Source of the DNA: Nitrospirae bacterium MYbin3
Lineage (GTDB): Bacteria > Nitrospirota > Thermodesulfovibrionia > Thermodesulfovibrionales > Dissulfurispiraceae
Assembly: GCA_002753335.1 (NCBI GenBank)
Contig: PEAD01000008.1
Coordinates: 1 to 64,000 of the forward strand
Reading direction: 5' to 3'
DNA length: 64,000 nt
A program made the translations under genes and the position numbers. The notes beneath the pieces were generated by a model. It was not told where the DNA came from, did not search any database, and saw nothing but the letters and a program-made list of their open reading frames with translations. Below are positions 34,492 to 42,717 of the stretch, in pieces (position 1 is the first letter of the stretch; every line of letters begins with the position of its first letter).

Positions 34492-35223
34492 ATGGGCATT
34501 TTGAAATACATAACAGACATGCTGTTTTCGATAAGGACAACCCTATGGTCGCTATGGCTGCTGATAGCATTGCTCTTTGCCGGCGCTTTTGTGATGCCTG
34601 CTAAAGAAGAGTTTCAGACCATACATTCGATGCCGCTTTTCGATTGGCTGTCTGAACAAAACGTGGCGATAACATGGTGGTTGTGGGCATCCATAGCGGT
34701 TTTGATTTTATTGACGCTCAACACTTTGTTCTGCAGCATCCAGTCCGTGCTCAAAAAACGCGGAGTATCCAATTTTTTATTGGTACTGTCTCCGCAAATT
34801 ATCCATATAGCCTTCCTGTTCATGCTTTTCGCACATCTGCTAAGCAGCTATGGGGGCTTTAAAGAAATGATCGTTGCAGGCGAAGGTGCGGCGTTCCAAT
34901 TAAATAGAGACGGTGTTGTGCTCGTAATAGAAGGCATAGAGATTAGCTCGGACCCTGCAGGCTACATGTCTGACTGGAGCATCAATATCGCTTACGCTTC
35001 AGGCGAAAAACTGATAAGAAAAGACATAATCAGACCGAACAGCCCATCCTTGTATGAAGATTTCAATATCAATGTGAAGGACCTGCGCGCCTTTCCGCAA
35101 AAAGCAGCGCTTATTCAGATAAGCAGAGAGCCGGGGGCTTTATGGGCTTTGGCCGGAGGCGTGCTTTTTATGACCGGCATAATAACACTGGTGATTCTTA
35201 GAGTGAAAACCTCGCGGGAATGA
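34492..35223 (+). CDS. resB: ResB/Ccs1-like cytochrome c biogenesis protein (short form)
   Basis: 243 aa, shorter than the 400-600 aa typical of ResB. MLFSIRTTLWSLWLLIALLFAGAF is the hallmark first helix, followed by helices at WWLWASIAVLILLTLNTLFC, SNFLLVLSPQIIHIAFLFMLFAHLLS (His in the third helix) and a terminal LWALAGGVLFMTGIITLVILRV, with a periplasmic domain between (about 120-210). It partners CcsA in heme transport. The compact size agrees with the small ResB found in several anaerobic lineages. Stop codon overlaps the next region; DUF1232 gene follows 36 bases later. Confidence 0.85.
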   Translation: MGILKYITDMLFSIRTTLWSLWLLIALLFAGAFVMPAKEEFQTIHSMPLFDWLSEQNVAITWWLWASIAVLILLTLNTLFCSIQSVLKKRGVSNFLLVLSPQIIHIAFLFMLFAHLLSSYGGFKEMIVAGEGAAFQLNRDGVVLVIEGIEISSDPAGYMSDWSINIAYASGEKLIRKDIIRPNSPSLYEDFNINVKDLRAFPQKAALIQISREPGALWALAGGVLFMTGIITLVILRVKTSRE

Positions 35224-35259
35224 ACTACCCGGCAGCTCCCTGCGAGCGCTTAGATTTGT

Positions 35260-35649
35260 ATGATATTGATATCGGAACTCAGAAAGCGAGCACATTTGCT
35301 CAAGGCAGAAACCTTTGCACTATATCTTGCCATGCGCGATCCAAGAACGCCTTGGTATGCAAAACTCGTTTTAGCAGTTATAGTCGCCTATGTCTTAAGT
35401 CCTATTGACCTAATCCCTGACTTCCTCCCGGTTTTGGGCTATTTAGACGATCTGATTCTTGTGCCAATCGGTATTGCAGTAGCCATTAAGCTAATCCCTG
35501 ATTCTGTCATGGCGGACTGCAGGTCAAAGGCCGCGAAGACCATACAGAAGGGAAAACGGTTAGGCTTGATTGCCGGCTCAATTATTATTGTCATCTGGCT
35601 GGTGTTAGCTGGACTTATGGTCATGTGGATATATCAGGCGGTTAAATGA
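35260..35649 (+). CDS. YkvA-family (DUF1232) small membrane protein
   Basis: 129 aa. The DUF1232 core AYVLSPIDLIPDFLPVLGYLDDLILVPIGIAVAIKLIP is clear (residues about 43-80), giving a re-entrant or transmembrane segment, followed by a basic helix (AKTIQKGKRLG) and a C-terminal transmembrane helix (IIIVIWLVLAGLMVMWIYQ). Function of the family is unknown. It follows the ccsA-resB pair on the same strand. No Shine-Dalgarno sequence. Confidence 0.85.
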   Translation: MILISELRKRAHLLKAETFALYLAMRDPRTPWYAKLVLAVIVAYVLSPIDLIPDFLPVLGYLDDLILVPIGIAVAIKLIPDSVMADCRSKAAKTIQKGKRLGLIAGSIIIVIWLVLAGLMVMWIYQAVK

Positions 35650-35667
35650 AATATAATGTTAACCTGT

Positions 35668-35673
35668 TAAAAT
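35668..35673 (+). promoter_or_regulatory. Extended -10 six bases from the DUF3786 gene start
   Basis: TGTTAAAAT again, identical to the one before the lipoprotein at 2835 and with the same six-base distance to ATG. No ribosome site. Supports a leaderless class of transcripts. Confidence 0.45.
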
Positions 35674-35679
35674 AAAGTC

Positions 35680-36300
35680 ATGGTTTTTGATCCGGTTAAT
35701 GTATCTTCAGGTGAGGATCGGGCATGGAAGGCCCTCCTCTCAGCGGATGCTGATTATATTTGTGCTAATGCTTCTGTTAAGTTTGAACACTCCACCGGAA
35801 TTTATACTGTCAACTCTTTTGGAAATGATTTTTATGTGTCTTTATCTGAAAAGGCCATAACCTCAAGTACTCCGGCTGGCTTGAAGCTTTTGGGGAACCC
35901 GGAATATTTTTTCAGTCTTTCGGTACTGTGGTATCTGACCAGCGCAATAAATATTCCTCTTAAAGGCACGCTTGTGAGACCGGAGCATATAAAGAATGGC
36001 CAGATATTTGCGGTGGGAACACATGTACTACCGCTAAATGATTTAGCCGAGAAATACGCTTCAAGCAAGGATGGGTTCATGAACATTGGCAAGGCATATG
36101 GAGGTGTTCAGGAATCGTACGGAGACGCATCCTTCAGGCTTTTGCCTTTTCCACGGATTCCGGTTGTCATGTCGCTATGGCTGGCTGATGAAGAATTCCC
36201 TGCACGTGCTGATCTTTTGTTTGACCAGACCTGCGAGCAGCAGGCGCCAACTGATGTTCTATGGTCTGTCTCTATGATGTGCGTGAGCATAATGCTTTAA
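35680..36300 (+). CDS. DUF3786-family protein
   Basis: 206 aa. The family's conserved pattern is seen in the order: STGIYTVNSFGNDFYVSL, VLWYLTSAINIPLKGTLVRPEHIKNGQIF, GDASFRLLPFPRIPVVMSLWLADEEFPARADLLFDQTCEQ, then the C-terminal APTDVLWSVSMM. DUF3786 proteins occur in anaerobes, often near corrinoid or redox enzymes; the biochemical role is unknown. Cytoplasmic, no signal. The rhodanese-ferritin fusion follows 15 bases after, likely the same transcript. Confidence 0.88.
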   Translation: MVFDPVNVSSGEDRAWKALLSADADYICANASVKFEHSTGIYTVNSFGNDFYVSLSEKAITSSTPAGLKLLGNPEYFFSLSVLWYLTSAINIPLKGTLVRPEHIKNGQIFAVGTHVLPLNDLAEKYASSKDGFMNIGKAYGGVQESYGDASFRLLPFPRIPVVMSLWLADEEFPARADLLFDQTCEQQAPTDVLWSVSMMCVSIML

Positions 36301-36315
36301 TACGGAGGGCTAAAT

Positions 36316-37161
36316 ATGGGGCTATTAAAATCATCAGGGACAATTGAGACCATCGGTGCAGAAAAAGCTAAAGATTGGATTGCCGGGCAAAAAGATGATG
36401 AAATTACTGTATTGGATGTGCGTCAACCGCAGGAATACAGCATCGCTCATATTCCCGGAGCTGTTTTCATTCCTCTACCTGAGCTTATTGACAGGATAGT
36501 TGAATTGGATAGATCAAAATCTGTAATTGCCTATTGCAGGTCGGGCAACAGAAGCAGGTCTGCTGCTGCCTTGCTTGTATCCGATGGCTTTCGTTCGGTA
36601 TTCAATTTAGACGGAGGAATTAAAGCATGGAATGGGTTCGTCGCGCAAGGAGATTACGGCAAAGGAATGCATCTATTAAAAGGCGGAGAAACAAGTGAGG
36701 AGTTGATCATGCTTGCGTGGTCTCTTGAAGATGGGAGCAGGCTATTTTATGAGAAAGCCTCTGCCATGATATCCGACAATGAGTCAAAGGAGCTTCTTCG
36801 TCTGCTGATGTCAGCTGAAGCCCGGCACAAAGAACATATTATGACTGCTTATAAAATCGTTGCCGGCGCTGAAATTGAAGAGGAAGTGTTGGAGAAAGCC
36901 GCGCACAAAGGCATTATGGAAAGCGGAGAGCAGGTAGAAGATGTAATAGATGCATTGAGGAAAAACAATGCTGCTCTTGAAGACATTCTTGAAGTGTCGA
37001 TGCAGGTGGAGGTAAACGCACTTGATCTGTACATTAAGATGCTCAGGGAAATCAAAAACGAAAGAGTTGTTAGTGTGTTCGCCTCGCTTATCGATGAGGA
37101 AAAAAGGCACCTTTCCAGATTAGGCAAGCTTCTTGGAGAAAAGTTCCATCCGAACTCATAG
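36316..37161 (+). CDS. Rhodanese fused to a ferritin-like (rubrerythrin-type) domain
   Basis: 281 aa. N-terminal rhodanese (about 1-110) with the active-site loop AYCRSGNRSRSA (Cys of the sulfurtransferase). C-terminal ferritin-like four-helix bundle (about 125-280) with Glu/His ligands typical of diiron sites: SLEDGSRLFYEKAS, MSAEARHKEHIM, MQVEVNALDLYIKML, IDEEKRHLSRLGKLL. There is no rubredoxin domain. Such fusions may couple sulfane sulfur handling with peroxide reduction in anaerobes. Good GGAGGG ribosome site. Downstream of DUF3786 in the same direction. Confidence 0.88.
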   Translation: MGLLKSSGTIETIGAEKAKDWIAGQKDDEITVLDVRQPQEYSIAHIPGAVFIPLPELIDRIVELDRSKSVIAYCRSGNRSRSAAALLVSDGFRSVFNLDGGIKAWNGFVAQGDYGKGMHLLKGGETSEELIMLAWSLEDGSRLFYEKASAMISDNESKELLRLLMSAEARHKEHIMTAYKIVAGAEIEEEVLEKAAHKGIMESGEQVEDVIDALRKNNAALEDILEVSMQVEVNALDLYIKMLREIKNERVVSVFASLIDEEKRHLSRLGKLLGEKFHPNS

Positions 37162-37626
37162 ATGGTTGCTATAATGAAGACTACCGATGACTGGCGATAC
37201 AACCTTCCGATCTTTCGTCGGTCACATCGTGCTGAGTCACCGGATGGGAAAATGGTTGCAGAGATTAGCGTGGCGCAAGAGGTTGGAATGAGTAATCCGA
37301 CCTCGGGATTGTTGGAGCTTTCATCTGGAATGTCTATTCCGAACTGTAATCCGAGTTTTGTGTGGTCGGACAACTCACGCTACTTGGCAGTGCCTGAGTG
37401 GGCAAATGCGTGGGGATTGTTTCAGGGAATGCAACTGCTAATTGTCGAGCCTAATAGCAGAGAGGTGCACATTGCTTGCTGGGCTTGGGGATTCATTCAG
37501 CCGGAATCGTTTTGCAATGGCGAGCTTGTTGCAATTCTGAACCCGGCGCGAAGACGTCCTAAACGACAGTCGTGGCGGATTCCAGATGAATTGCCCAGAC
37601 TTCGACATAGACATGTTACCGCCTAA
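37162..37626 (+). CDS. Orphan hypothetical protein, possibly acquired
   Basis: 154 aa (a second ATG at 37174 is an alternative start). No signal or membrane segment. The sequence has a WD/beta-propeller-like stretch (SFVWSDNSRYLAVPEW, LLIVEPNSREVHIACWAWGFIQP). It uses TTG, GGA, CGT and CGA codons more freely than the neighbours, and its stop lies in GCCTAAC, the form of the conserved end of an integron cassette recombination site; the remaining site is not seen. It follows the previous stop directly and overlaps convergent thiE by 11 bases. Function unknown. Confidence 0.6.
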   Translation: MVAIMKTTDDWRYNLPIFRRSHRAESPDGKMVAEISVAQEVGMSNPTSGLLELSSGMSIPNCNPSFVWSDNSRYLAVPEWANAWGLFQGMQLLIVEPNSREVHIACWAWGFIQPESFCNGELVAILNPARRRPKRQSWRIPDELPRLRHRHVTA

Positions 37627-38239
37627 CAGAAAGAAGCTGCTTGACGTTTTGTTCAATGTTCCCCTGCGAAATGCCTGATGATACCGCAATGCCGTATGCG
37701 CCTGCATTGAACACTGAAGCCGCATTTCCGACATTGATGCCGCCTATAGCAATTATCGGAATACTCACAGCGTTTTTTATCTGCTTAATAACATCCGGCC
37801 CTTTTGGACTGCCTATTTCTTTTGTGGTCGTAGGAAATATCGAACCGAAGCCGATATAATCCGCGCCTCCCTTTTCTGCCTCGCTTGCCTCGTCTTTATT
37901 ATGGGTTGATATGCCTATTATTTTATTTGGGAGCAGTTTCCTCGCCTCTTTTAGCGGAAGGTCCTCCTGTCCTAAATGCACGCCATCAGCTTCGACCGCA
38001 AGTGATATATCGGTGTGGTCATTTATAATAAGACATGCAGAGAATTGTTTTGTGAGTTCACGCAAACGCAGCGCAGTCGAATAGATAGCTCTTCTTGATG
38101 CATATTTCTCACGGTACTGTATCCAGAGGATTCCTGCATTAAGGGCGCATCGGGCCGATTCCAAAACATATCTTTCTGCATCAGTAGAATCGGCTGCAGG
38201 CGATATTATGAAGCAGATGCGGCTAGGAAGGCTTGTCAT
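37616..38239 (-). CDS. thiE: Thiamine-phosphate synthase
   Basis: 207 aa from the ATG at 38239 (MTSLPSRICFIISPA), six bases after GGAAG; the longer reading begins in the accC gene. It joins HMP-PP and thiazole phosphate. Motifs: IQYREKYASRR, CLIINDHTDISLAVEADGVHLGQEDLP (diphosphate and Mg site), IGISTHNKDEA, DYIGFGSIFPTTTK, and IPIIAIGGINVGNA. Last gene of the long operon with accBC, overlapping the accC stop by about 17 bases. No TPP riboswitch is visible in front of it, consistent with its place inside the operon. Confidence 0.93.
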   Translation of the reverse strand: MTSLPSRICFIISPAADSTDAERYVLESARCALNAGILWIQYREKYASRRAIYSTALRLRELTKQFSACLIINDHTDISLAVEADGVHLGQEDLPLKEARKLLPNKIIGISTHNKDEASEAEKGGADYIGFGSIFPTTTKEIGSPKGPDVIKQIKNAVSIPIIAIGGINVGNAASVFNAGAYGIAVSSGISQGNIEQNVKQLLSVRR

Positions 38240-39608
38240 CATTGCTTCCGGAACTGCCTGCATCGCCGGAAGCGAGTCTTTCTATAAAGCTGGTGTTTAC
38301 AGAACCTTTTACAAAATCGGGATGATTCAGGACTTTCTTATGAAAAGAAATGGTGGTCTTTATGCCCTCAATGATAAACTCGTCCAAGGCCCGCTTCATC
38401 CGAATAATCGCCTCTTCCCTGTTTTTTGCATGCACAATAAGCTTTGCTATCATGGAATCGTACTGAGAAGGCACAACCCAACCGTTGTAGGCTGCTGTAT
38501 CAACCCTTATACCCGGTCCGCCCGGCTGGTGAAAAAATGTTATCTTGCCCGGACAGGGGATGAATTTTTCGGGGTCTTCCGCGTTTATCCTGCATTCGAT
38601 TGAATGACCCGCAATTTTTATCTCGTTCTGTTTAAAAGATAACGGCAGTCCTGCCGCAATCTTGATCTGCTCTTTTATTATGTCAACACCTGTAATCTCT
38701 TCGGTTACAGGATGCTCAACCTGCACTCTCGTGTTGATCTCCATAAAATAGACATTCTGGTCTTGATCCACGATAAATTCTATGGTTCCTGCATTTTTGT
38801 ACTTCATAGCCTTTGCAGCCTTTACCGCCAGCTCGCCTATGCGCTTTCTGAACTTCTCGGTCGCCATGGGTGATGGGGCTTCCTCTATAAGCTTCTGATG
38901 GCGCCTCTGCACAGAACAATCGCGCTCGCCTAGATGCACGACATTGCCTTTGCCGTCCGCTATGATCTGCACCTCAATATGCCTGATAGGGTTCAGATAT
39001 TTTTCAACATAAAGTTCGCTGTTGCCGAATGCTGCAAGGGCCTCTCTCTGCGCCATGTGAAAGGCGTTTGCAGCGCCCCCCTCATCATGAACTATGCGCA
39101 TGCCGCGCCCGCCTCCGCCTGACGATGCCTTGAATATCACAGGGAAGCCTATCTTCTTAGCAATTTTGGTCGCAGCCTCTTCAGTAACTACAGGGCCATC
39201 ACTGCCCGGCACCACAGGCACGCCCTTTCTCTTCATTATCTGACGCGCCTTTGATTTATCTCCGCCTGACTTTATGGTTTCGGTGGAGGGGCCTATAAAG
39301 GTGATTCCGGATGTTGCGCAGGCTTCGGCAAACTGGGGATTCTCGGACAGAAAACCGTATCCCGGATGAATCGCCTCCGCATCCGTAACTTCAGCCGCAC
39401 TAAGGATGGCCGGAATATTAAGGTAGCTGGATGAAAGCACAGCCGGGCCTATGCATATCGACTCATCCGCAAGCCTCACATGCATCGCATCTCTTTCAAT
39501 ATCAGAAAATATCGCCACTGTTTTTATATCAAGCTCTCTGCAGGCCCTGATGATTCTTATCGCTATTTCACCGCGGTTCGCTATGAGTATTTTTTTAAAA
39601 AGTTTCAT
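38223..39608 (-). CDS. accC: Acetyl-CoA carboxylase, biotin carboxylase subunit
   Basis: 461 aa. FKKILIANRGEIAIRIIRACRELDI start, ATP-grasp loop KASSGGGGRGMRIV, and MEINTRVQVEHPVTEEITGVDI. It carboxylates biotin on AccB using bicarbonate and ATP, the first half-reaction of malonyl-CoA synthesis. Ribosome site AGAGGAT. Coupled with accB 15 bases upstream. Carboxyltransferase genes accA and accD are not in this window. Confidence 0.97.
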   Translation of the reverse strand: MKLFKKILIANRGEIAIRIIRACRELDIKTVAIFSDIERDAMHVRLADESICIGPAVLSSSYLNIPAILSAAEVTDAEAIHPGYGFLSENPQFAEACATSGITFIGPSTETIKSGGDKSKARQIMKRKGVPVVPGSDGPVVTEEAATKIAKKIGFPVIFKASSGGGGRGMRIVHDEGGAANAFHMAQREALAAFGNSELYVEKYLNPIRHIEVQIIADGKGNVVHLGERDCSVQRRHQKLIEEAPSPMATEKFRKRIGELAVKAAKAMKYKNAGTIEFIVDQDQNVYFMEINTRVQVEHPVTEEITGVDIIKEQIKIAAGLPLSFKQNEIKIAGHSIECRINAEDPEKFIPCPGKITFFHQPGGPGIRVDTAAYNGWVVPSQYDSMIAKLIVHAKNREEAIIRMKRALDEFIIEGIKTTISFHKKVLNHPDFVKGSVNTSFIERLASGDAGSSGSNDDKPS

Positions 39609-39623
39609 CCGTTATCCTCTGCT

Positions 39624-40070
39624 TTAGACAGGCTCTATCAAAAAGAGCGGTTCGCCGTATTCTACAGGGCTGCCGCTTTCAACCAGCGCCCTTACAACCA
39701 CGCCGTCTATTTCTGACTCAATCTCGTTCATAAGCTTCATAGCCTCTACGATGCAGATCACCTGACCTTTTTTAACACGGCTGCCCGATTCCACGAACGA
39801 CGGAGCATCAGGGGAAGGAGATCTGTAAAAGGTGCCGACAATAGGAGAAGTGACCGTAAACAGTCTGCCCTCAACATCAACCTCAGCTTCTGCCGCAGTT
39901 TCTTTTTTGACTTCACGCTTATCAACAGACGGCTGCTGCTGCATCTCGATATGGCCAAAAAATTTCTCTCTCTTGATCTTTACCTTGGCCCCCTCTTTTT
40001 CTATCTGCAGCTCCGTAATATCGGTATCTTTAAGCAGTGTCATCAACTCTTTTAAATCATTCATTTCCAT
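39624..40070 (-). CDS. accB: Biotin carboxyl carrier protein of acetyl-CoA carboxylase
   Basis: 148 aa. N-terminal helix ([27 protein letters not shown]), a variable linker (about 45-70) and the C-terminal biotinyl domain with [10 protein letters not shown], where Lys112 is the biotin site. [22 protein letters not shown] is the domain's thumb region. Located between efp and accC, the classical efp-accB-accC order. Length is typical. Confidence 0.96.
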   Translation of the reverse strand: MEMNDLKELMTLLKDTDITELQIEKEGAKVKIKREKFFGHIEMQQQPSVDKREVKKETAAEAEVDVEGRLFTVTSPIVGTFYRSPSPDAPSFVESGSRVKKGQVICIVEAMKLMNEIESEIDGVVVRALVESGSPVEYGEPLFLIEPV

Positions 40071-40111
40071 CGTTCCCTCCGGATTGCGGCATAATATTGG
40101 AATTTATGCCG

Positions 40112-40675
40112 CTATTTTACTTTTTCGATATACTCCGAATTTCTCGTATCTATCTTAATGGCATCGCCTATTTCGATGTGAAACGGCACTCTTACCATGG
40201 CTCCGGTTTCGAGCTTTGCCGGCTTGCCTCCGCCTGAAGCGGTATCGCCTCTGAATCCGGCGGGATCGGTCTCGGCCACCGTTAGAACCACAAACATAGG
40301 CGCGTCAACGCTTATCGGGGCGCCCTTGTAATAAAGCATGCTCACCGTCATATTCTCTTTGATGAATTTTTTCACATCACCAAGCTGTGCATCATCAAGC
40401 GGTATCTGTTCGTAGGTTTCGGTGTCCATAAAATAATGCAGGCCATCCTGCACATAGAGGTATTGCATGGTCTTCTCTTCAAGCGCCGGCGATTCGAACT
40501 TCTCGCCCGACCTGAAAGTGTCCTCAAGCACGCTTCCTGTCTTCATGCTCTTCATCTTGGTCCGCACCACCGCTCCGCCGCGGCCCATCTTTACATGCTG
40601 AAAATCCACTATCTCGCAAGGCTCACCCTTATATTCCAGTTTTGCACCTTTTCTAAAATCACTTGTTGAAATCAA
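40112..40675 (-). CDS. efp: Translation elongation factor P
   Basis: 187 aa, three-domain EF-P, from a TTG start after AGGAGG. It rescues ribosomes stalled at polyproline stretches. The tip loop of domain I reads KMGRGGAVVRTKMK: Arg32 stands where E. coli has the modified Lys34. Domains II and III are normal (EQIPLDDAQLGDVKKFIKENM, VPFHIEIGDAIKIDTRNSEYIEKV). An Arg tip is known from EarP-rhamnosylated EF-P, but no earP gene is in this window. Downstream accBC are in the same operon. Confidence 0.96.
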   Translation of the reverse strand: MISTSDFRKGAKLEYKGEPCEIVDFQHVKMGRGGAVVRTKMKSMKTGSVLEDTFRSGEKFESPALEEKTMQYLYVQDGLHYFMDTETYEQIPLDDAQLGDVKKFIKENMTVSMLYYKGAPISVDAPMFVVLTVAETDPAGFRGDTASGGGKPAKLETGAMVRVPFHIEIGDAIKIDTRNSEYIEKVK

Positions 40676-40705
40676 TCCCTTACCTCCTGTTTATTTTTCG
40701 ACCCC

Positions 40706-41767
40706 TCAGCCAACAACCTCAAGATCCCTGTTTAGCGATGTAAGAATTTCACACCCATTAGAGGTCGCCAATGCCATATCCTCTATCCTAACTCCACCAA
40801 CACCCGGAAGATAAATACCGGGCTCAACAGTAACAACAGCTCCTTCAGCAATCTTGTCTTTAGAAGTCCATGACAATCTCGGCGCCTCGTGAATATCGAG
40901 TCCTACACCATGACCGGTGCCGTGGCCAAAAAAATCACCATAACCTGCCTCTTTTATTCTCACACGTGCAGCTGCATCAACCGCCTTGCATCCAACACCG
41001 GCTCTCAAAACCGCCAATGCTTTTTTACGCGCATCGTCAACAATTGAGTATATCTTTCTTTTTTCATGCGAAGAGCCGCCAGCAGCAAGCAAAGTTCTCG
41101 TCATGTCTGAATAGTATCCGGAGGCTTCCCCGCCCCAGTCAATTATAACAAAATCTCCCTTTTCAATCTTCTTTTGGCTTGCCCGGGCATGAGGCATAGC
41201 CGAATTTGCGCCTGAAGCCACTATTATTTCGAATGGTATGCTTCTGCAGCCCTCTTTCTTGAGCTGTTCTTCAAGCCTTCGGGCGATCTCGATTTCTTTG
41301 GCTCCTGTTTTAACATAAGGTTTAATCTTCAAGAAAGCTTTTTCGGCCCTTTCAACTGCAGCTCTTATTTTTGAAATCTCTCCTGACTCTTTTTTAGCCC
41401 TCGCCTTTTCAACAATATCAGTCCCCGGCAAGAGCTTAAATTTTAGATCAGCAAGGCCTTTATAAAACTCGTACGATACCGAGGCTTCGAATCCTATTTT
41501 TTTGATTTTCAGTTTTTTTGCAAACGCTTTTATAGTTGCAATGCGGCTGCCCTTCTCTATGACTATATCCCAGCCTTCAACCTCTTTAGAAATCTGCTCC
41601 TGGTAACGGAAATCTGTAAACACAAATCTTCTGTCCGGTGTAACCAGAGCAAATGCTGATGAGCCGGTAAACCCTGCAAGATACCGAACATTCTTTATGG
41701 ATGTGATGACGAAAGCATCGATGCCTTTTGCTTTGATGAATCTGTGTACGAAGTAAAGCCTTTGCAT
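40706..41767 (-). CDS. Xaa-Pro aminopeptidase (M24 metallopeptidase)
   Basis: 353 aa, creatinase-like N-domain (about 1-125) and pita-bread C-domain. Metal ligands: DFVIIDWGGEASGYYSDMTRTLL (two Asp), FFGHGTGHGVGLDIHEAP (His), VTVEPGIYLPGVGGVRIEDMAL (two Glu). It removes N-terminal residues preceding proline, or cleaves Xaa-Pro dipeptides (PepQ). Position next to efp, a proline-stall rescue factor, is frequent in Gram-positive and related genomes. Normal length. Confidence 0.93.
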   Translation of the reverse strand: MQRLYFVHRFIKAKGIDAFVITSIKNVRYLAGFTGSSAFALVTPDRRFVFTDFRYQEQISKEVEGWDIVIEKGSRIATIKAFAKKLKIKKIGFEASVSYEFYKGLADLKFKLLPGTDIVEKARAKKESGEISKIRAAVERAEKAFLKIKPYVKTGAKEIEIARRLEEQLKKEGCRSIPFEIIVASGANSAMPHARASQKKIEKGDFVIIDWGGEASGYYSDMTRTLLAAGGSSHEKRKIYSIVDDARKKALAVLRAGVGCKAVDAAARVRIKEAGYGDFFGHGTGHGVGLDIHEAPRLSWTSKDKIAEGAVVTVEPGIYLPGVGGVRIEDMALATSNGCEILTSLNRDLEVVG

Positions 41768-41784
41768 TTTATCCGATTTAAAGC

Positions 41785-42717
41785 TCAGTCTGCGGTTTCC
41801 GCAAAAACTCTTTCTCTGCCGACACCTTCACGTCCAAAGCGCATGTTAACGCCATCCAGAAAACGTTCGAGTTTGGCTATCACAGAATGTTTGTCTTCGG
41901 CCGGAAATCTCCGGTGTACTGCATCAAGGAATTTATTCAGCCTGTCCAGCAGGACATCCTTGTCCATGCCTGAGAATTGAACCAAAGTCTTAAGATCTTC
42001 AAGCCCCTGCAATGCGCGGACGTCCTGGGGGTCTTCAGAAAGCATCTCTTTATAAACATCCATCGCTTCCTTGTAATCACCCTCAGAGACAAAACGCTGC
42101 GCCAAAGAAAAGTTATCTTCGGCTTCGGCAGACGGTTCAATCGGCAGCTCTTCAGCCTCGGCATACAAAATTGGAGTCTCCAGTTCCTGCTCCAATACAG
42201 GGGCCGCAATAACCGCCTCTCCCTGTATTTGTTCAGACGCCTCTTCTGCCAAAGAAATGTTCTCTTCCAAAAGAGTTTCGAACACAGGATCTTCTTCTTC
42301 AGACGACTGCTGAATCACTGTCTCCATAGAGCCCAGTGCATTGGATGAAACAAAATCAAACGGATTAATCTCGAGGGCCTTCATGTATTCGGCTGCTGCA
42401 TTGGCATCATCGCCGAGCATTTTATACACCTCGGCAAGCCTGCGGTGTGCATGAAAGTTATCAGGGGCCATTTCTGCTGCCTCGGAAAATTCCTTCTTGG
42501 CCTCTCTAAGCATATTCATCGATACATAAAGTCTGCCAAGTGTAAGGCGGGCCGCGGTGAAATCCGGATTTTTCTTTGTTCCGTCCTTAAGAATAAACAT
42601 CGCGTCTTCGACCATGTCCTGTTTTCTCAGCTCCTCTGCATACGAAAGGAACAGCTTGGATTCTGGCTCGGCCTTGAGTCGCTCCCTGAGATACTTTATA
42701 TACTGACCGTCATTCAT
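41785..42717 (-). CDS. Cytoplasmic TPR protein
   Basis: 310 aa from the ATG at 42717 (MNDGQYIKYLRERLKAEPESKLFLSYAEELRKQ), overlapping coaBC by eight bases; the longer frame starts inside coaBC. TPR-like helices span residues about 15-135 (DMVEDAMFILKDGTKKNPDFTAARLTLGRLY, LREAKKEFSEAAEMAPDNFHAHRRLAEVY, DANAAAEYMKALEINPFDFV), then an acidic Pro/Glu region (about 140-215) and one further TPR (YKEAMDVYKEMLSEDPQDV). No enzyme motif. It is a likely interaction scaffold inside the housekeeping operon. Confidence 0.85.
   Translation of the reverse strand: MNDGQYIKYLRERLKAEPESKLFLSYAEELRKQDMVEDAMFILKDGTKKNPDFTAARLTLGRLYVSMNMLREAKKEFSEAAEMAPDNFHAHRRLAEVYKMLGDDANAAAEYMKALEINPFDFVSSNALGSMETVIQQSSEEEDPVFETLLEENISLAEEASEQIQGEAVIAAPVLEQELETPILYAEAEELPIEPSAEAEDNFSLAQRFVSEGDYKEAMDVYKEMLSEDPQDVRALQGLEDLKTLVQFSGMDKDVLLDRLNKFLDAVHRRFPAEDKHSVIAKLERFLDGVNMRFGREGVGRERVFAETAD

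Noticed and set aside
37600-37700. Full attC recombination site after the orphan gene
   Set aside because: Only the GCCTAAC end is seen; no matching GTTRRRY core and no paired internal boxes within reach.
38160-38300. TPP riboswitch in front of thiE
   Set aside because: thiE overlaps accC in an operon, and no CTGAGA-type thi-box was seen on the minus strand.
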